64,000 nucleotides of DNA, from the NCBI GenBank assembly GCA_965234545.1, contig OZ248348.1, positions 930,001 to 994,000 on the forward strand, written 5' to 3'. Positions within the stretch are counted from its first letter, which is position 1. Every line of letters starts with the position of its first letter. Under the pieces are notes generated by a model that saw only the letters and a program-made list of their open reading frames with translations, made no database searches and was not told the origin of the DNA. The position numbers were made by a program, and so were the translations under genes. The DNA comes from Methylotenera sp965234545 (lineage in GTDB: Bacteria; Pseudomonadota; Gammaproteobacteria; Burkholderiales; Methylophilaceae). Below, one piece after another: positions 41,659 through 50,235 of the stretch.

Positions 41659-43143
41659 TTAACTTGAAGTCGTCGGGGTGGTCACAAAATCCGGCGTATC
41701 GGTGGAGGTGTAGTTGAACGCGACATCTTTCCAAGTCTCCAGTGCCGTTTCTAGCGGCTTGCACCATTTCGCCGCGGCCTTAAGAATGTCGGGGCCCTCG
41801 TTAATAATGTCACGCCCGGCATTGCGCGCCATCACCATGCACTCTATGCCGACACGGTTAGCGATTGCCCCCGCTTGTATGCCCGATGGATGGCCTATGG
41901 TGCCACCACCAAACTGCAATACCACATCGTCGCCAAACAAATGGATTAACTGGTGCATTTGCCCAACGTGTATGCCACCGGATGCCACGGGCATGAGCTT
42001 GCGCAAATCCACCCAATCTTGATCAAAAAAAATGCCGCGCGATAAATCTTGCTTGGTGACGGCATCTCGGCAAACGTTGTAATACCCCTGCACCGTCATT
42101 GGGTCGCCTTCCAATTTGCCCACCGCGGTGCCAGCGTGCAGGTGGTCTACCCCGGCCAAACGCAACCACTTGGCAATCACGCGAAACGACACGCCGTGGT
42201 TTTTTTGGCGGATATACGTGCCATGCCCAGCACGGTGCATGTGCAATATCATGTCGTTTTTTCGGCACCAATGGCTCATGGACTGGATGGCCGTCCAGCC
42301 GACCACCAAATCGATCATGACGATGTTGGAGCCCAACGCTTTGGCAAATTCTGCACGCTCGTACATGTCCTCCATGGTGGCGGCGGTAACATTTAAATAA
42401 TGGCCTTTAATTTCGCCGGTATTGGCCTGCGCTTTATTCACGGCTTCCATGCAAAATAAGAAACGGTCACGCCAATGCATAAAGGGTTGGCTGTTGATGT
42501 TTTCATCGTCCTTGGTAAAGTCCAAACCACCCGTTAAGCCTTCGTAGACCACGCGGCCGTAATTTTTACCCGACAAGCCCAGCTTAGGTTTCATGGTGGC
42601 GCCCAATAATGGGCGACCGTATTTATCCAGACGCTCACGCTCAACGATAATGCCGGTGGGCGGCCCTTTAAATGTTTTTACATAGGCGGCCGGTATGCGT
42701 ATGTCCTCTAATCGCGCGGCTTTCAATGGCTTAAAGCTAAACACATTGCCTATCAGCGAGGCGGTGACATTGGCGATGGACCCTTCTTCGAACAATACAA
42801 TGTCGTAGGCTATGTAAGCGAAGTATTGGGCTTCTTTATCCGTTCCAGCCCCTGTGCCTGGCACCGCATCCACACGGTAGGCCTTGCCTTGGTAATCTTC
42901 ATGGGCCGTCAACAAATCCGTCCACACCACCGTCCAAGTGGCCGTGGAGGACTCACCGGCTACCGCGGCGGCCGCTTCTTCTATGTCTACCCCATCCTGT
43001 GGGGTAATCCGAAACACGCAAATAAAATCGGTGTCTTTAGGGCTGTAATCTGGACGCCAGTAGCCCATTTGCTTGTACTTAAGCACGCCGCCTTTATAGC
43101 GCTCTTTAATGTCGGTAATGCGATCGTCCGTTTGTGCATTCAT
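41659..43143 (-). CDS. cbbL: RuBisCO large subunit, form IC
   Basis: Catalyses RuBP carboxylation. The 494-aa protein has GATMKPKLGLSGKNYGR (active Lys about 187) and GGLDFTKDDE with the carbamylated Lys211, plus the loop-6 and phosphate-site residues GGIHVGQMHQL. YKGGVLKYKQMGYW and the small-subunit and CbbX partners mark it as red-type. ATG at 43143 has GAGGG six nt upstream. It is the first gene of the operon cbbL-S-X-fbp-prk-fba-tpi, and lies 122 bp from divergent cbbR. Confidence 0.97.
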   Translation of the reverse strand: MNAQTDDRITDIKERYKGGVLKYKQMGYWRPDYSPKDTDFICVFRITPQDGVDIEEAAAAVAGESSTATWTVVWTDLLTAHEDYQGKAYRVDAVPGTGAGTDKEAQYFAYIAYDIVLFEEGSIANVTASLIGNVFSFKPLKAARLEDIRIPAAYVKTFKGPPTGIIVERERLDKYGRPLLGATMKPKLGLSGKNYGRVVYEGLTGGLDFTKDDENINSQPFMHWRDRFLFCMEAVNKAQANTGEIKGHYLNVTAATMEDMYERAEFAKALGSNIVMIDLVVGWTAIQSMSHWCRKNDMILHMHRAGHGTYIRQKNHGVSFRVIAKWLRLAGVDHLHAGTAVGKLEGDPMTVQGYYNVCRDAVTKQDLSRGIFFDQDWVDLRKLMPVASGGIHVGQMHQLIHLFGDDVVLQFGGGTIGHPSGIQAGAIANRVGIECMVMARNAGRDIINEGPDILKAAAKWCKPLETALETWKDVAFNYTSTDTPDFVTTPTTSS

Positions 43144-43210
43144 GTTAACCCTCATCTGCAATGAAATGGTCGGCTAGACCTTACAAGTGATTTCTGCAGT
43201 CACTGTATTA

Positions 43211-43240
43211 AATAATTAAATTAAGATATAGTTAATTATT
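43211..43240. promoter_or_regulatory. Inverted repeat in the cbbL/cbbR gap, possible CbbR operator
   Basis: AATAATTAA (43211-43219), 12-nt spacer, TTAATTATT (43232-43240), perfect arms, in an AT-rich 122-bp divergent region. LysR-type regulators bind T-N11-A-like palindromes at this position; CbbR sites are AT-rich TNA-N7-TNA repeats. Confidence 0.55.
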
Positions 43241-43265
43241 ATTAGCTTATGATTAAGTTTTACTT

Positions 43266-44201
43266 ATGCGAAATCTAACGATACGGCAAATTAGAATATT
43301 TTTAAGCGTGTATAAACACATGAGCTTTCGGGGTGCCGCCGAAGAATTGTGCATTTCGGGCCCGGCAGTTTCTTTGCAAATCAAAGAAATGGAAGCCGAC
43401 ATGGGGGTCATTTTATTCCACCGTGAAAATCGGAAAATTGAGCTCACCACAGCGGGAGAGTATTTTCTGCTTTACGCGCGGCGCATTGCCGGCACACTCA
43501 ATGATGCAAAAACCATGATGGAGCGATTGCAAGGTTCGTCGATTAAACCCCTGAAAATAGGCGTGGTGAGTACCGCTAAATACTTTTTGCCACACGCATT
43601 GGTGGAATTTAAAAAAGATTTTCCCAACCTAAAAATTAAAATTGAGGCTAGAAATCGGCAGCAACTGGTGGAATTGCTTCGTAACGGCGACATCGACATT
43701 GCCATCATGGGTCAACCGCCCAAGGAGCTGGACACGCGCGTGGAGGCCTTTGCCACGCATCCGCACGCCTTCATTGCTAGCCCACACCACCCACTGGCAA
43801 GCAAACGCAATGTCTTGCCCGAGGTGCTTAATGCCCACGAAATCATTACCCGTGAGCAAGGCTCGGGCACGCGGTTTATTATGGAGCGTTTTTTTGCGGA
43901 GCAAAAAATCTCGCCCATCATCAGCATGGAAATGTCGAGCAATGAAAGCATCAAGCAATCGGTCATTGCTAACATGGGCATCACCTTTGCCTCACTGCAT
44001 ACCGTGGGCAATGAACTTAAGCACCAGCAAATTGCGGTATTGGACATTCATGGCACGCCCATCATCCGCACCTGGCATGTGGTGGCACTGGCGAACCGCA
44101 ATACAACACAAGCGGCTGAAGCGTTTAGGTATTTTATACTGGAAAAAGGCGGGGAAATATTGAACGGCTTGTTTCCCCAACCACAACCGCTGACGGGCTG
44201 A
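43266..44201 (+). CDS. cbbR: CbbR, LysR-type activator of the Calvin operon
   Basis: 311 aa. N-terminal HTH (RQIRIFLSVYKHMSFRGAAEELCISGPAVSLQIKEMEADMG) and effector domain from about 92 onward (KIGVVSTAKYFLPHAL). Divergence from cbbL is the classic CbbR layout, controlling cbb expression with metabolites such as NADPH or RuBP. RuBisCO-linked LysR motif GSGTRFIMERFF supports the call. It abuts the degenerate tRNA-Leu region 135 bp downstream. Confidence 0.93.
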   Translation: MRNLTIRQIRIFLSVYKHMSFRGAAEELCISGPAVSLQIKEMEADMGVILFHRENRKIELTTAGEYFLLYARRIAGTLNDAKTMMERLQGSSIKPLKIGVVSTAKYFLPHALVEFKKDFPNLKIKIEARNRQQLVELLRNGDIDIAIMGQPPKELDTRVEAFATHPHAFIASPHHPLASKRNVLPEVLNAHEIITREQGSGTRFIMERFFAEQKISPIISMEMSSNESIKQSVIANMGITFASLHTVGNELKHQQIAVLDIHGTPIIRTWHVVALANRNTTQAAEAFRYFILEKGGEILNGLFPQPQPLTG

Positions 44202-44336
44202 TTTTTATACGCTTCATTGCAGGTGGTGTCAGTGGATTTTATTGCCGGAGAGCAAACCTAACTGGCCGCTAAAATAAGATAAATCCATGCATTGATTGGG
44301 ATTTAATGCGCTGTGTTACGAGGATAAACTAACTGC

Positions 44337-44420
44337 TGGTGCGACGGAGAGACTCGAACTCTCACGACCTAAGTCACAAACACCTCAAGGTTGCGTGTCT
44401 ACCAATTCCACCACGGCATC
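44337..44420 (-). tRNA. tRNA-Leu (anticodon GAG), apparently degenerate
   Basis: The D arm, anticodon loop TTGAGGT, long variable arm and T loop TTCGAGT are those of tRNA-Leu(GAG), and tpiA-secG-tRNA-Leu is the usual order. However, the acceptor 5' strand before TG-GTGG reads GATGCCG and cannot pair with the 3' strand CCGTCGC, since at least three pairs fail. The 3' side seems one nt short between T stem and acceptor, and the anticodon stem has a C-U mismatch (CAACC/GTTTG). CCA is encoded. It may be a pseudo-tRNA. Confidence 0.65.
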
Positions 44421-44446
44421 ATGCATTTAGCTAACGCTTATTGCGT

Positions 44447-44788
44447 TTATTTTGGGATCGCTTTTGTATCTGCAGGCGCTTCAGAAGTCGCATTAGAATT
44501 TGGGCTGGCTGGCAGAACCCTAGCTGCGTTGGCTTTAATCACACTGCCGCCGCCTTCTTTATGACTGGCCATATAAGCGAGGGTTAAGCTGGTGGCGAAA
44601 AAAATCATCACAAAAATAGCGGTCGCACGACTCATAAAGTTAGCTGAACCCGACACACCAAATAAACTGCCCGACGTGCCACTGCCAAAAGAAGCACCCA
44701 TATCAGCCCCTTTGCCATGTTGCAACAAGACTAAAACAATCACGCCCAGCGCAGCGATTACGTGTATCACCAATACTAATTTTTCCAT
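44447..44788 (-). CDS. secG: Preprotein translocase subunit SecG
   Basis: 113-aa two-TM subunit of SecYEG. The first TM is LVIHVIAALGVIVLVLLQHGKGAD, followed by the conserved GSGTSGSLFGVSGSANFMSR loop and TM2 TAIFVMIFFATSLTLAYMA. The Ala/Pro-rich C-tail is variable. It lies 36 bp after tpiA on the same strand. Confidence 0.95.
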   Translation of the reverse strand: MEKLVLVIHVIAALGVIVLVLLQHGKGADMGASFGSGTSGSLFGVSGSANFMSRATAIFVMIFFATSLTLAYMASHKEGGGSVIKANAARVLPASPNSNATSEAPADTKAIPK

Positions 44789-44824
44789 TTTTTTAACCCC
44801 ATGCCATTTATGCTAAATCCACTG

Positions 44825-45577
44825 TTAGGCGGCTGCTAGGCATATTTTCTCAAATTCTTGCGCGTTTAACGAACACTTACCGATAAGACCACCGTCTATA
44901 TCCTGCATAGCCAGCAATTGTACCGCATTTTGTGGGTTTACGCTGCCTCCGTAGAGGATTTTGAGGCTGGCAGCGGCCGATGCATCCAGTGCGGCCACCT
45001 TGCCACGAATGAACTCGTGCATGCTTTGCGCTTGCTCAGCGCTGGCAGCAAGACCCGTACCTATGGCCCAAATCGGCTCATAAGAAACCACCGCATTGGC
45101 AAACACCGAGGCGCCATGTAACTTGATAATGGTATCCAATTGCTTGGCCACCACCATTTGCATAACCCCTGCTTCACGCTCAATTAAGGTTTCACCCACG
45201 CACAGTATGGGGGTGAGACCATGGGCTTGGGCTTGCATGAATTTGGTGGCGATATTTTCATCGGATTCACAATAAGCCGTGGCCCGTTCTGAATGACCAA
45301 TAATGACGTAGCTGGCACCAAAATCCTTGAGCATGGCGGCACTGACTTCACCGGTGTATGGGCCCACCGCATCCTTACTGAGATTTTGCGCTCCCCAAGC
45401 AATCGCACTGTTTTGCAGCATGGTTTGCGCTTGCGCAAGATAAGGATACGGCACGCAGACCACTACCTTAGCAGTATGCAGTGCGGGCAATTGATCTAGG
45501 TAATCGCTCAGCAACTGCTTGTTTGCCGCCAAGCTACCGTGCATTTTCCAGTTCGCCACGACTAATTTTTGACGCAT
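44825..45577 (-). CDS. tpiA: Triosephosphate isomerase (housekeeping)
   Basis: 250 aa with canonical catalytic sites: VANWKMHGS (Asn/Lys), VIIGHSERA (His), VSYEPIWAIGTGLAASAEQAQ (Glu, normal GTG loop 6) and YGGSVNPQNA. The tpiA-secG linkage is the ancestral betaproteobacterial order. It differs clearly from the cbb-operon TPI at 36520, so this is the general glycolytic enzyme. Its end lies 37 bp before secG. Confidence 0.95.
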   Translation of the reverse strand: MRQKLVVANWKMHGSLAANKQLLSDYLDQLPALHTAKVVVCVPYPYLAQAQTMLQNSAIAWGAQNLSKDAVGPYTGEVSAAMLKDFGASYVIIGHSERATAYCESDENIATKFMQAQAHGLTPILCVGETLIEREAGVMQMVVAKQLDTIIKLHGASVFANAVVSYEPIWAIGTGLAASAEQAQSMHEFIRGKVAALDASAAASLKILYGGSVNPQNAVQLLAMQDIDGGLIGKCSLNAQEFEKICLAAA

Positions 45578-45693
45578 ATCACCCTTTTTCCTTAGTTAAA
45601 ACCACCGAAACTGCAGCGCTTTATAAATTATCGCCAATTATACGCAAAAACCTAAGGCTTGCTTGTCGACAGCATGCTGGCCTTAGCCTCAGG

Positions 45694-46569
45694 CTATGCC
45701 GGTCCAGCTAGATTTAATTGATTAAGCACGGCCCGCGCCGATAATGTTAATTCCGAGGCCGTTATTCCAAATGGCCCCACGCCATCGTCCACCAGCCTAT
45801 CGGCCGCCGCACCATGCACAAACACCGCCAGTTTGATGGCCGCCAATCCATCCAGGCCTTGCGCCATAAAACTGCCGGCCATGCCACTCAGCACGTCACC
45901 CATGCCAGCCGTGGCCAAACTTGGGTTGCCACTGGTGTTAATAAAATAACTACCTGTGTGGTGCGCACAGATGCTAGCCGGGCCTTTGAGCACGCAACTG
46001 GCATGAAACTGACAGGCTAATTTCAATGCGCTGTCACTGCGATTTTGCTGCACGGCATCGCTGCTGCTGCCCAACAGCCTAGCCGCCTCAGCAGCATGCG
46101 GCGTAATAACGGTATCCGCGCTTCGGGCGTGACACAAGGCCTGTAAATGCGGATGGGTCGCCAATAAATTGAGCGCATCGGCATCAAGCAAAAGCTTCAC
46201 GTCTTGTGTCAGCCAGAAGGCCAAGATTGCCTCAGCCGCATCCGACTGGCCTAAGCCCGGCCCAATGACCAAGGCATCCAACTGCTTTAATTGCGTTAAC
46301 TCGTCACTGGACCTAAACATAATTTCTGGGTAATGCAAGTCCACATCAGGACCATCGTTAGCCAGCATGGCAGCATAGACGCGCCCTGCCCCCATCAGCA
46401 AAGCTGCCCGCGCGGCTAGCAAGACTGCGCCTAACATGCCATTATCCCCGCCGACGATCGCCACACTGCCGGCATCGCCTTTATGCGCGTCTATTTTTCT
46501 TGGCGGCAGTGCCGGCTGAAACAAGCTCGCCAGCAACGGCTGGGCAATAGGAATGTGGGATTTAGTCAT
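45694..46569 (-). CDS. nnrD: ADP/ATP-dependent NAD(P)H-hydrate dehydratase
   Basis: Repairs hydrated NAD(P)H. The 291-aa ribokinase-fold protein has KGDAGSVAIVGGDNGMLGA, LVIGPGLGQSD, LLLDADALN, ITPHAAEAARLLG and the nucleotide-site GMGDVLSGMAGSF. This is the C-terminal-type domain alone; the epimerase (NnrE) half is not fused here. It overlaps the upstream recJ end by 8 bp. Confidence 0.92.
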   Translation of the reverse strand: MTKSHIPIAQPLLASLFQPALPPRKIDAHKGDAGSVAIVGGDNGMLGAVLLAARAALLMGAGRVYAAMLANDGPDVDLHYPEIMFRSSDELTQLKQLDALVIGPGLGQSDAAEAILAFWLTQDVKLLLDADALNLLATHPHLQALCHARSADTVITPHAAEAARLLGSSSDAVQQNRSDSALKLACQFHASCVLKGPASICAHHTGSYFINTSGNPSLATAGMGDVLSGMAGSFMAQGLDGLAAIKLAVFVHGAAADRLVDDGVGPFGITASELTLSARAVLNQLNLAGPA

Positions 46570-48277
46570 GGCTATTTGGCTGGGCTAGGTAGCGTAAATT
46601 TAATTGGACTTTTTGATTGCCGTTGTAGCTGTTGGTCTGCAATTGGTAGGCCGCCTGTATCGTGCCATCCAGCAATTCGGTACGGTTAAAATAGATAGCA
46701 TCCCACTCTAAACCGCGCTTATCCGAAGTCAGCGCCAAGCTTAACTTAAGGTGCTTGTCTGCAAGCAAGCGCTGAGAACGCACAGTGAATTCATCGTAAA
46801 ACAAAGGTGGCGCAAAACCCTGGCCCCAAACCTGCGTTTCCAGTTGCTGCGCGGTAGTGAAATTCATTTCAGCTGCCGATAAATTGCCATCCACCTCCAA
46901 CACCGCTTGCAAATCCGCTTCACTGATCAGCCCTCTGACCACGGCCTCAAAACCGGTAACAAAGGCAGCAAAATCGTCCCGTTTGATACTCAAGCCCGCT
47001 GCCATGGCATGACCGCCGAACTTTAAAATCAAGCTAGGCTGCTGCTTACTTAAGGCATCCAGGGCATCGCGAAGGTGCAAGCCGGCTATCGAACGCCCCG
47101 ACCCCTTCAACACGCCATCACCGGCATCAGCAAAAGCAATCACCGGCCTATGGTAACGCTCTTTTATGCGAGAGGCCAAAATACCAATCACCCCTTGATG
47201 CCAATCGGCTTGATACAAGGAAATAGCATATTGATCCGCCACCTTGATGCCATCTAAGCTTACATTGGCTGACTCTTGCATATCCGCTTCTATATTGCGT
47301 CGTTCCGAGTTTAAATCCTGTAACTGTTGCGCCATGCCGTTTGCCTCGGCTTCACTCTCAGCCAGCAAACAACGTATGCCTAAGCTCATGTCATCCAGTC
47401 TGCCAGCCGCATTTAAGCGTGGGCCAACATAAAAACCCAAATCTTGCGCATTGCAAGCTTGGGCTTGTCGGCCACTGACACGCAATAAAGCCAATATGCC
47501 TTGCGAGCATGCAGCGGCGCGTATTCTACGCAAGCCTTGCTCAACCAAGATGCGATTGTTGTCGTCCAATTTAACCAAATCGGCCACCGTACCCAAGGCC
47601 ACTAAATCAAGCAGCTCAGATAGATTGGGCTCGGGCTGACTTAGGTAGGCACCGCGTAAACGCAACTCGGCCCGTAAGGCCAGCAAGGCATAAAAGATTA
47701 CACCCACGCCGGCCAAATGTTTGCTGGCAAATTGGCAGCCGTGCTGATTGGGATTGATAATGCAAGTCGCCGCTGGCGTAATTTGCCCAGGCAAATGGTG
47801 ATCGGTAATCAGCACCTGCAAACCCAAGGCATTGGCTGCCTCTACCCCATCGACACTGGCAATGCCGTTGTCTACCGTAATAATCACATCCGGCTTTCTG
47901 GTGGCGGCCAAGGCAACGATTTCCGGAGTCAATCCGTAACCGTATTCAAAGCGGTTAGGCACCAAAAAATCCACTCTGGCGCCAAATGCCCTTAAGCCTT
48001 TGACCGCGACCGCTGTTGCGGTGGCGCCATCGGCGTCGTAGTCGCCTATCACTAACAAGGCTTTATCGGCAGCGATGGCGTCGGCTAATAACTTCGCCAT
48101 ACTGGCATTATTCGTCAGCGTTTGCGGGGCGAGTAAATCGCTTAAATTAGCCCGTACTTGCTGAGCGCGCTCTAGCCCACGGGCAGCCAGCAATCTTGCC
48201 ATCAGCGGACTAAGGCCGCTTTCTTGTAAGGCTAATGCCGCATCAGGATGTTGGCTGCGCTGTATTATTTTCGTCAT
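46562..48277 (-). CDS. recJ: Single-stranded-DNA-specific exonuclease RecJ
   Basis: 5'-3' ssDNA exonuclease of recombination and mismatch repair. The 571-aa protein shows DHH motifs IGDYDADGAT, ITVDNGIA and ITDHHLPG, and the DHHA1 domain KFGGHAMAAGLSIK, then an OB-fold C-terminus. The start MTKIIQRSQHPDAAL at 48277 overlaps the preceding gene's stop by 4 bp (ATGA); a 12-codon extension is not conserved. Confidence 0.95.
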   Translation of the reverse strand: MTKIIQRSQHPDAALALQESGLSPLMARLLAARGLERAQQVRANLSDLLAPQTLTNNASMAKLLADAIAADKALLVIGDYDADGATATAVAVKGLRAFGARVDFLVPNRFEYGYGLTPEIVALAATRKPDVIITVDNGIASVDGVEAANALGLQVLITDHHLPGQITPAATCIINPNQHGCQFASKHLAGVGVIFYALLALRAELRLRGAYLSQPEPNLSELLDLVALGTVADLVKLDDNNRILVEQGLRRIRAAACSQGILALLRVSGRQAQACNAQDLGFYVGPRLNAAGRLDDMSLGIRCLLAESEAEANGMAQQLQDLNSERRNIEADMQESANVSLDGIKVADQYAISLYQADWHQGVIGILASRIKERYHRPVIAFADAGDGVLKGSGRSIAGLHLRDALDALSKQQPSLILKFGGHAMAAGLSIKRDDFAAFVTGFEAVVRGLISEADLQAVLEVDGNLSAAEMNFTTAQQLETQVWGQGFAPPLFYDEFTVRSQRLLADKHLKLSLALTSDKRGLEWDAIYFNRTELLDGTIQAAYQLQTNSYNGNQKVQLNLRYLAQPNSHD

Positions 48278-49239
48278 GACCAATACGCCTGCAGCGCACG
48301 GGGTCGGCGCCAAAATTTATACACGTCACGCGGCCTGATGCTGAGTTGTATCAAACGCTCATAAAACCCTAAATTTAAGGTTAGCTGGCTGATCTTTGCT
48401 TGCTTTAAGGCCTGCCAAAGTGGCGTTAGCCATAGCGCATCCAACGCCTCTGTACAGGGCACATGCAAACGCATAGTCGAGGCCGATTGCTGTAAAACAT
48501 GCGCCAAGCTAGCTGGCAGGGGCGCAAAAGGCAGCGCGCCTAGTTTAGCCATGCCCTCGTAGAGCTTACTGTTAGCCATCAAGCTAGCTTGATGGGCTAA
48601 CAGCGATGGCTTAGTCGGCAAAGTGCCACCTGCGGAAAACCACAAGCTGTTTAAAGCCAACTGGCCGGCGGCTTCACGCGCTAAATTGATCGGGTGTTCG
48701 TGCAAGAGCATTTGCACTTCATTGAGCAAAGCCAGCCAATACGAGGCATCGTTTCCTTGCGGCAAAAAATCGTGGCTATTTTTATCCAAAGCCACGCTGG
48801 GCAAGGTGGTTTGTATTTGCGGCGTACCGTTTAATAACAAATAGCATGCGCCGGATGCGCCCAGCATAAAATGCAGCTCGTCCCGACTGAAGTGTTGATT
48901 TAGGCTGGCGACCAGCGCCTCGGCTTCGACCTGGCTTAGCGGCAAAGGAAACGATTCGTGCAAACTAAAACAATCGCGCTGCAAGACCAAGTGCACGGGA
49001 TCGGCTCGCAAGCAATACCGGCCATCGACGCTTACGCCGTCAGCATGGGCCGCTATGGCAGCCAAGGGGTAATCTGGACTCGCGGTCAGGCCAAACTCCT
49101 CGGCCATTAAGGCCTCAAGCGGCATCGCATGATGCTGCAGCTGGCCTTTTGCTAACAATTGCAATAAGGTCGTGCTGCCTAGACCATGCAGCCAACTGGC
49201 ATTTAAATCGCAATCTACGGTAATGTTCACGCCATGCAC
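48274..49239 (-). CDS. RpfE-type / phosphoglycerate-mutase-like conserved protein
   Basis: 321 aa of a betaproteobacterial family usually placed just upstream of recJ and annotated either as RpfE-type regulatory protein or as cofactor-independent phosphoglycerate-mutase-like. LLNEVQMLLHEHPINLAREAAGQLALNSLWFSAGG is the family hallmark. No complete phosphatase metal-binding site is visible, so catalytic activity is doubtful. The region after 240 (RLHVPCTEALDALWLTPLWQALKQAKI) is also conserved. Function not established. Confidence 0.8.
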   Translation of the reverse strand: MHGVNITVDCDLNASWLHGLGSTTLLQLLAKGQLQHHAMPLEALMAEEFGLTASPDYPLAAIAAHADGVSVDGRYCLRADPVHLVLQRDCFSLHESFPLPLSQVEAEALVASLNQHFSRDELHFMLGASGACYLLLNGTPQIQTTLPSVALDKNSHDFLPQGNDASYWLALLNEVQMLLHEHPINLAREAAGQLALNSLWFSAGGTLPTKPSLLAHQASLMANSKLYEGMAKLGALPFAPLPASLAHVLQQSASTMRLHVPCTEALDALWLTPLWQALKQAKISQLTLNLGFYERLIQLSIRPRDVYKFWRRPRALQAYWS

Positions 49240-49372
49240 TTAATAAAAATAATTAGCCTAGATTTTACTTGCTAGTGCTAGGCTTCGGGGATAAAAAATA
49301 GCCTGAGCGATTTTTAACTGCCAGCAATGCTTAGGCTTGAACCATACCTCAATTTAATAACACGGATAAACT

Positions 49373-49855
49373 ATGGATACCTTAAGTCATGCCTTATGGG
49401 GCTACGGATTATTTGGCTACCGCAAGCACGCCCGCTTAGCCTTGCTATTTGGCGCATTACCAGACTTATGTTCGTTCGGGGCTTATCTGCTAAGCAGATT
49501 AATCGATGGCAGCTTTCAAGCTGGCCCACCTTCTATCATAGGCATGCCTAGCTGGCTGTTTATTTCCTATGACATTTGGCACAGCTTTGTTGTGTGCATT
49601 CCCATCATCGCCTTAGTGGCATACTGGCGTAGGGATATTGCCTTTGCCATGCTGGCATGGCCATTTCACATCGTCTTGGACTTCCCTTTTCATAGCCTAA
49701 GCTACTTTCCCACACCGATATTTTGGCCTATTTCGGATTTCACCATAGACGGCATACCCTGGTCTAACCCTGAAGTATGGCTACCCAATGTGGCCGGCCT
49801 GCTTATTCTGTTGGCCTACCGTTATCAACACAAACGGCGGCCTAAATCAGCTTAA
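49373..49855 (+). CDS. YdjM-like membrane protein (metal-dependent hydrolase-type)
   Basis: 160 aa with about four TM segments. It starts MDTLSHALWGYGLFGYRKHARLALLFGALPDL and has WHSFVVCIPIIALVAYWRR and WPFHIVLDFPFHSLSYFPT. His and Asp at TLSHAL, LPDL, WHS and HIVLDFPFH resemble the metal-ligand pattern of YdjM/DUF457 membrane hydrolases. Substrate unknown. Its stop overlaps the stop of the convergent nuclease gene. Confidence 0.7.
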   Translation: MDTLSHALWGYGLFGYRKHARLALLFGALPDLCSFGAYLLSRLIDGSFQAGPPSIIGMPSWLFISYDIWHSFVVCIPIIALVAYWRRDIAFAMLAWPFHIVLDFPFHSLSYFPTPIFWPISDFTIDGIPWSNPEVWLPNVAGLLILLAYRYQHKRRPKSA

Positions 49856-50202
49856 GCTTGGTACTTTAAGTGACTGATGCACGCGGCCCGGCAATCGCTG
49901 GCGCCAAACTTAGCTGCCAAACAGTGGCCTGGCGTAGCTTGGTTGCATGCGCATTCGTTTTCAATTGAACGGGTAACCTGGGTGACATGCACGCCAGGGG
50001 CATTAAGCAAATAATCAATGTGCCACTTGAGTTTTTTATCTTTACTTAAATGGCGGGCAATGCGCGCTTCTAGATTGGCTTTGGCGCTGCCGGTGTAAAC
50101 GTAATGGCCAGCCGGGAAATCGAATTCCCCCAACTTAGCTACAGTTAATGTTAAAAATTCAGTTACTTCAATAAACAATTGATAAGTAATAAATTTTTTC
50201 AT
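49852..50202 (-). CDS. GIY-YIG nuclease-fold protein (DUF123-like)
   Basis: 116 aa. AGHYVYTGSAKANLEARIARHLS supplies the GxYxYxG-type signature with the downstream Arg; KLKWHIDYLLNAPGVHV and ENECACNQATPGHCLAAKFGASDCRAACISHL follow. The Cys-rich C-terminus resembles DUF123 (Nth-associated) proteins. It probably acts on DNA, but no target is apparent. Confidence 0.82.
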   Translation of the reverse strand: MKKFITYQLFIEVTEFLTLTVAKLGEFDFPAGHYVYTGSAKANLEARIARHLSKDKKLKWHIDYLLNAPGVHVTQVTRSIENECACNQATPGHCLAAKFGASDCRAACISHLKYQA

Positions 50203-50235
50203 TTAAATTTGGCTAAAAACCAGCCGCATTAGGGC

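Noticed and set aside
41639..41767. Long N-terminal extension of cbbS into cbbL
   Set aside because: Runs out of frame through the cbbL 3' end; the conserved MHITQGQFSFLPP start at 41638 has a ribosome site.
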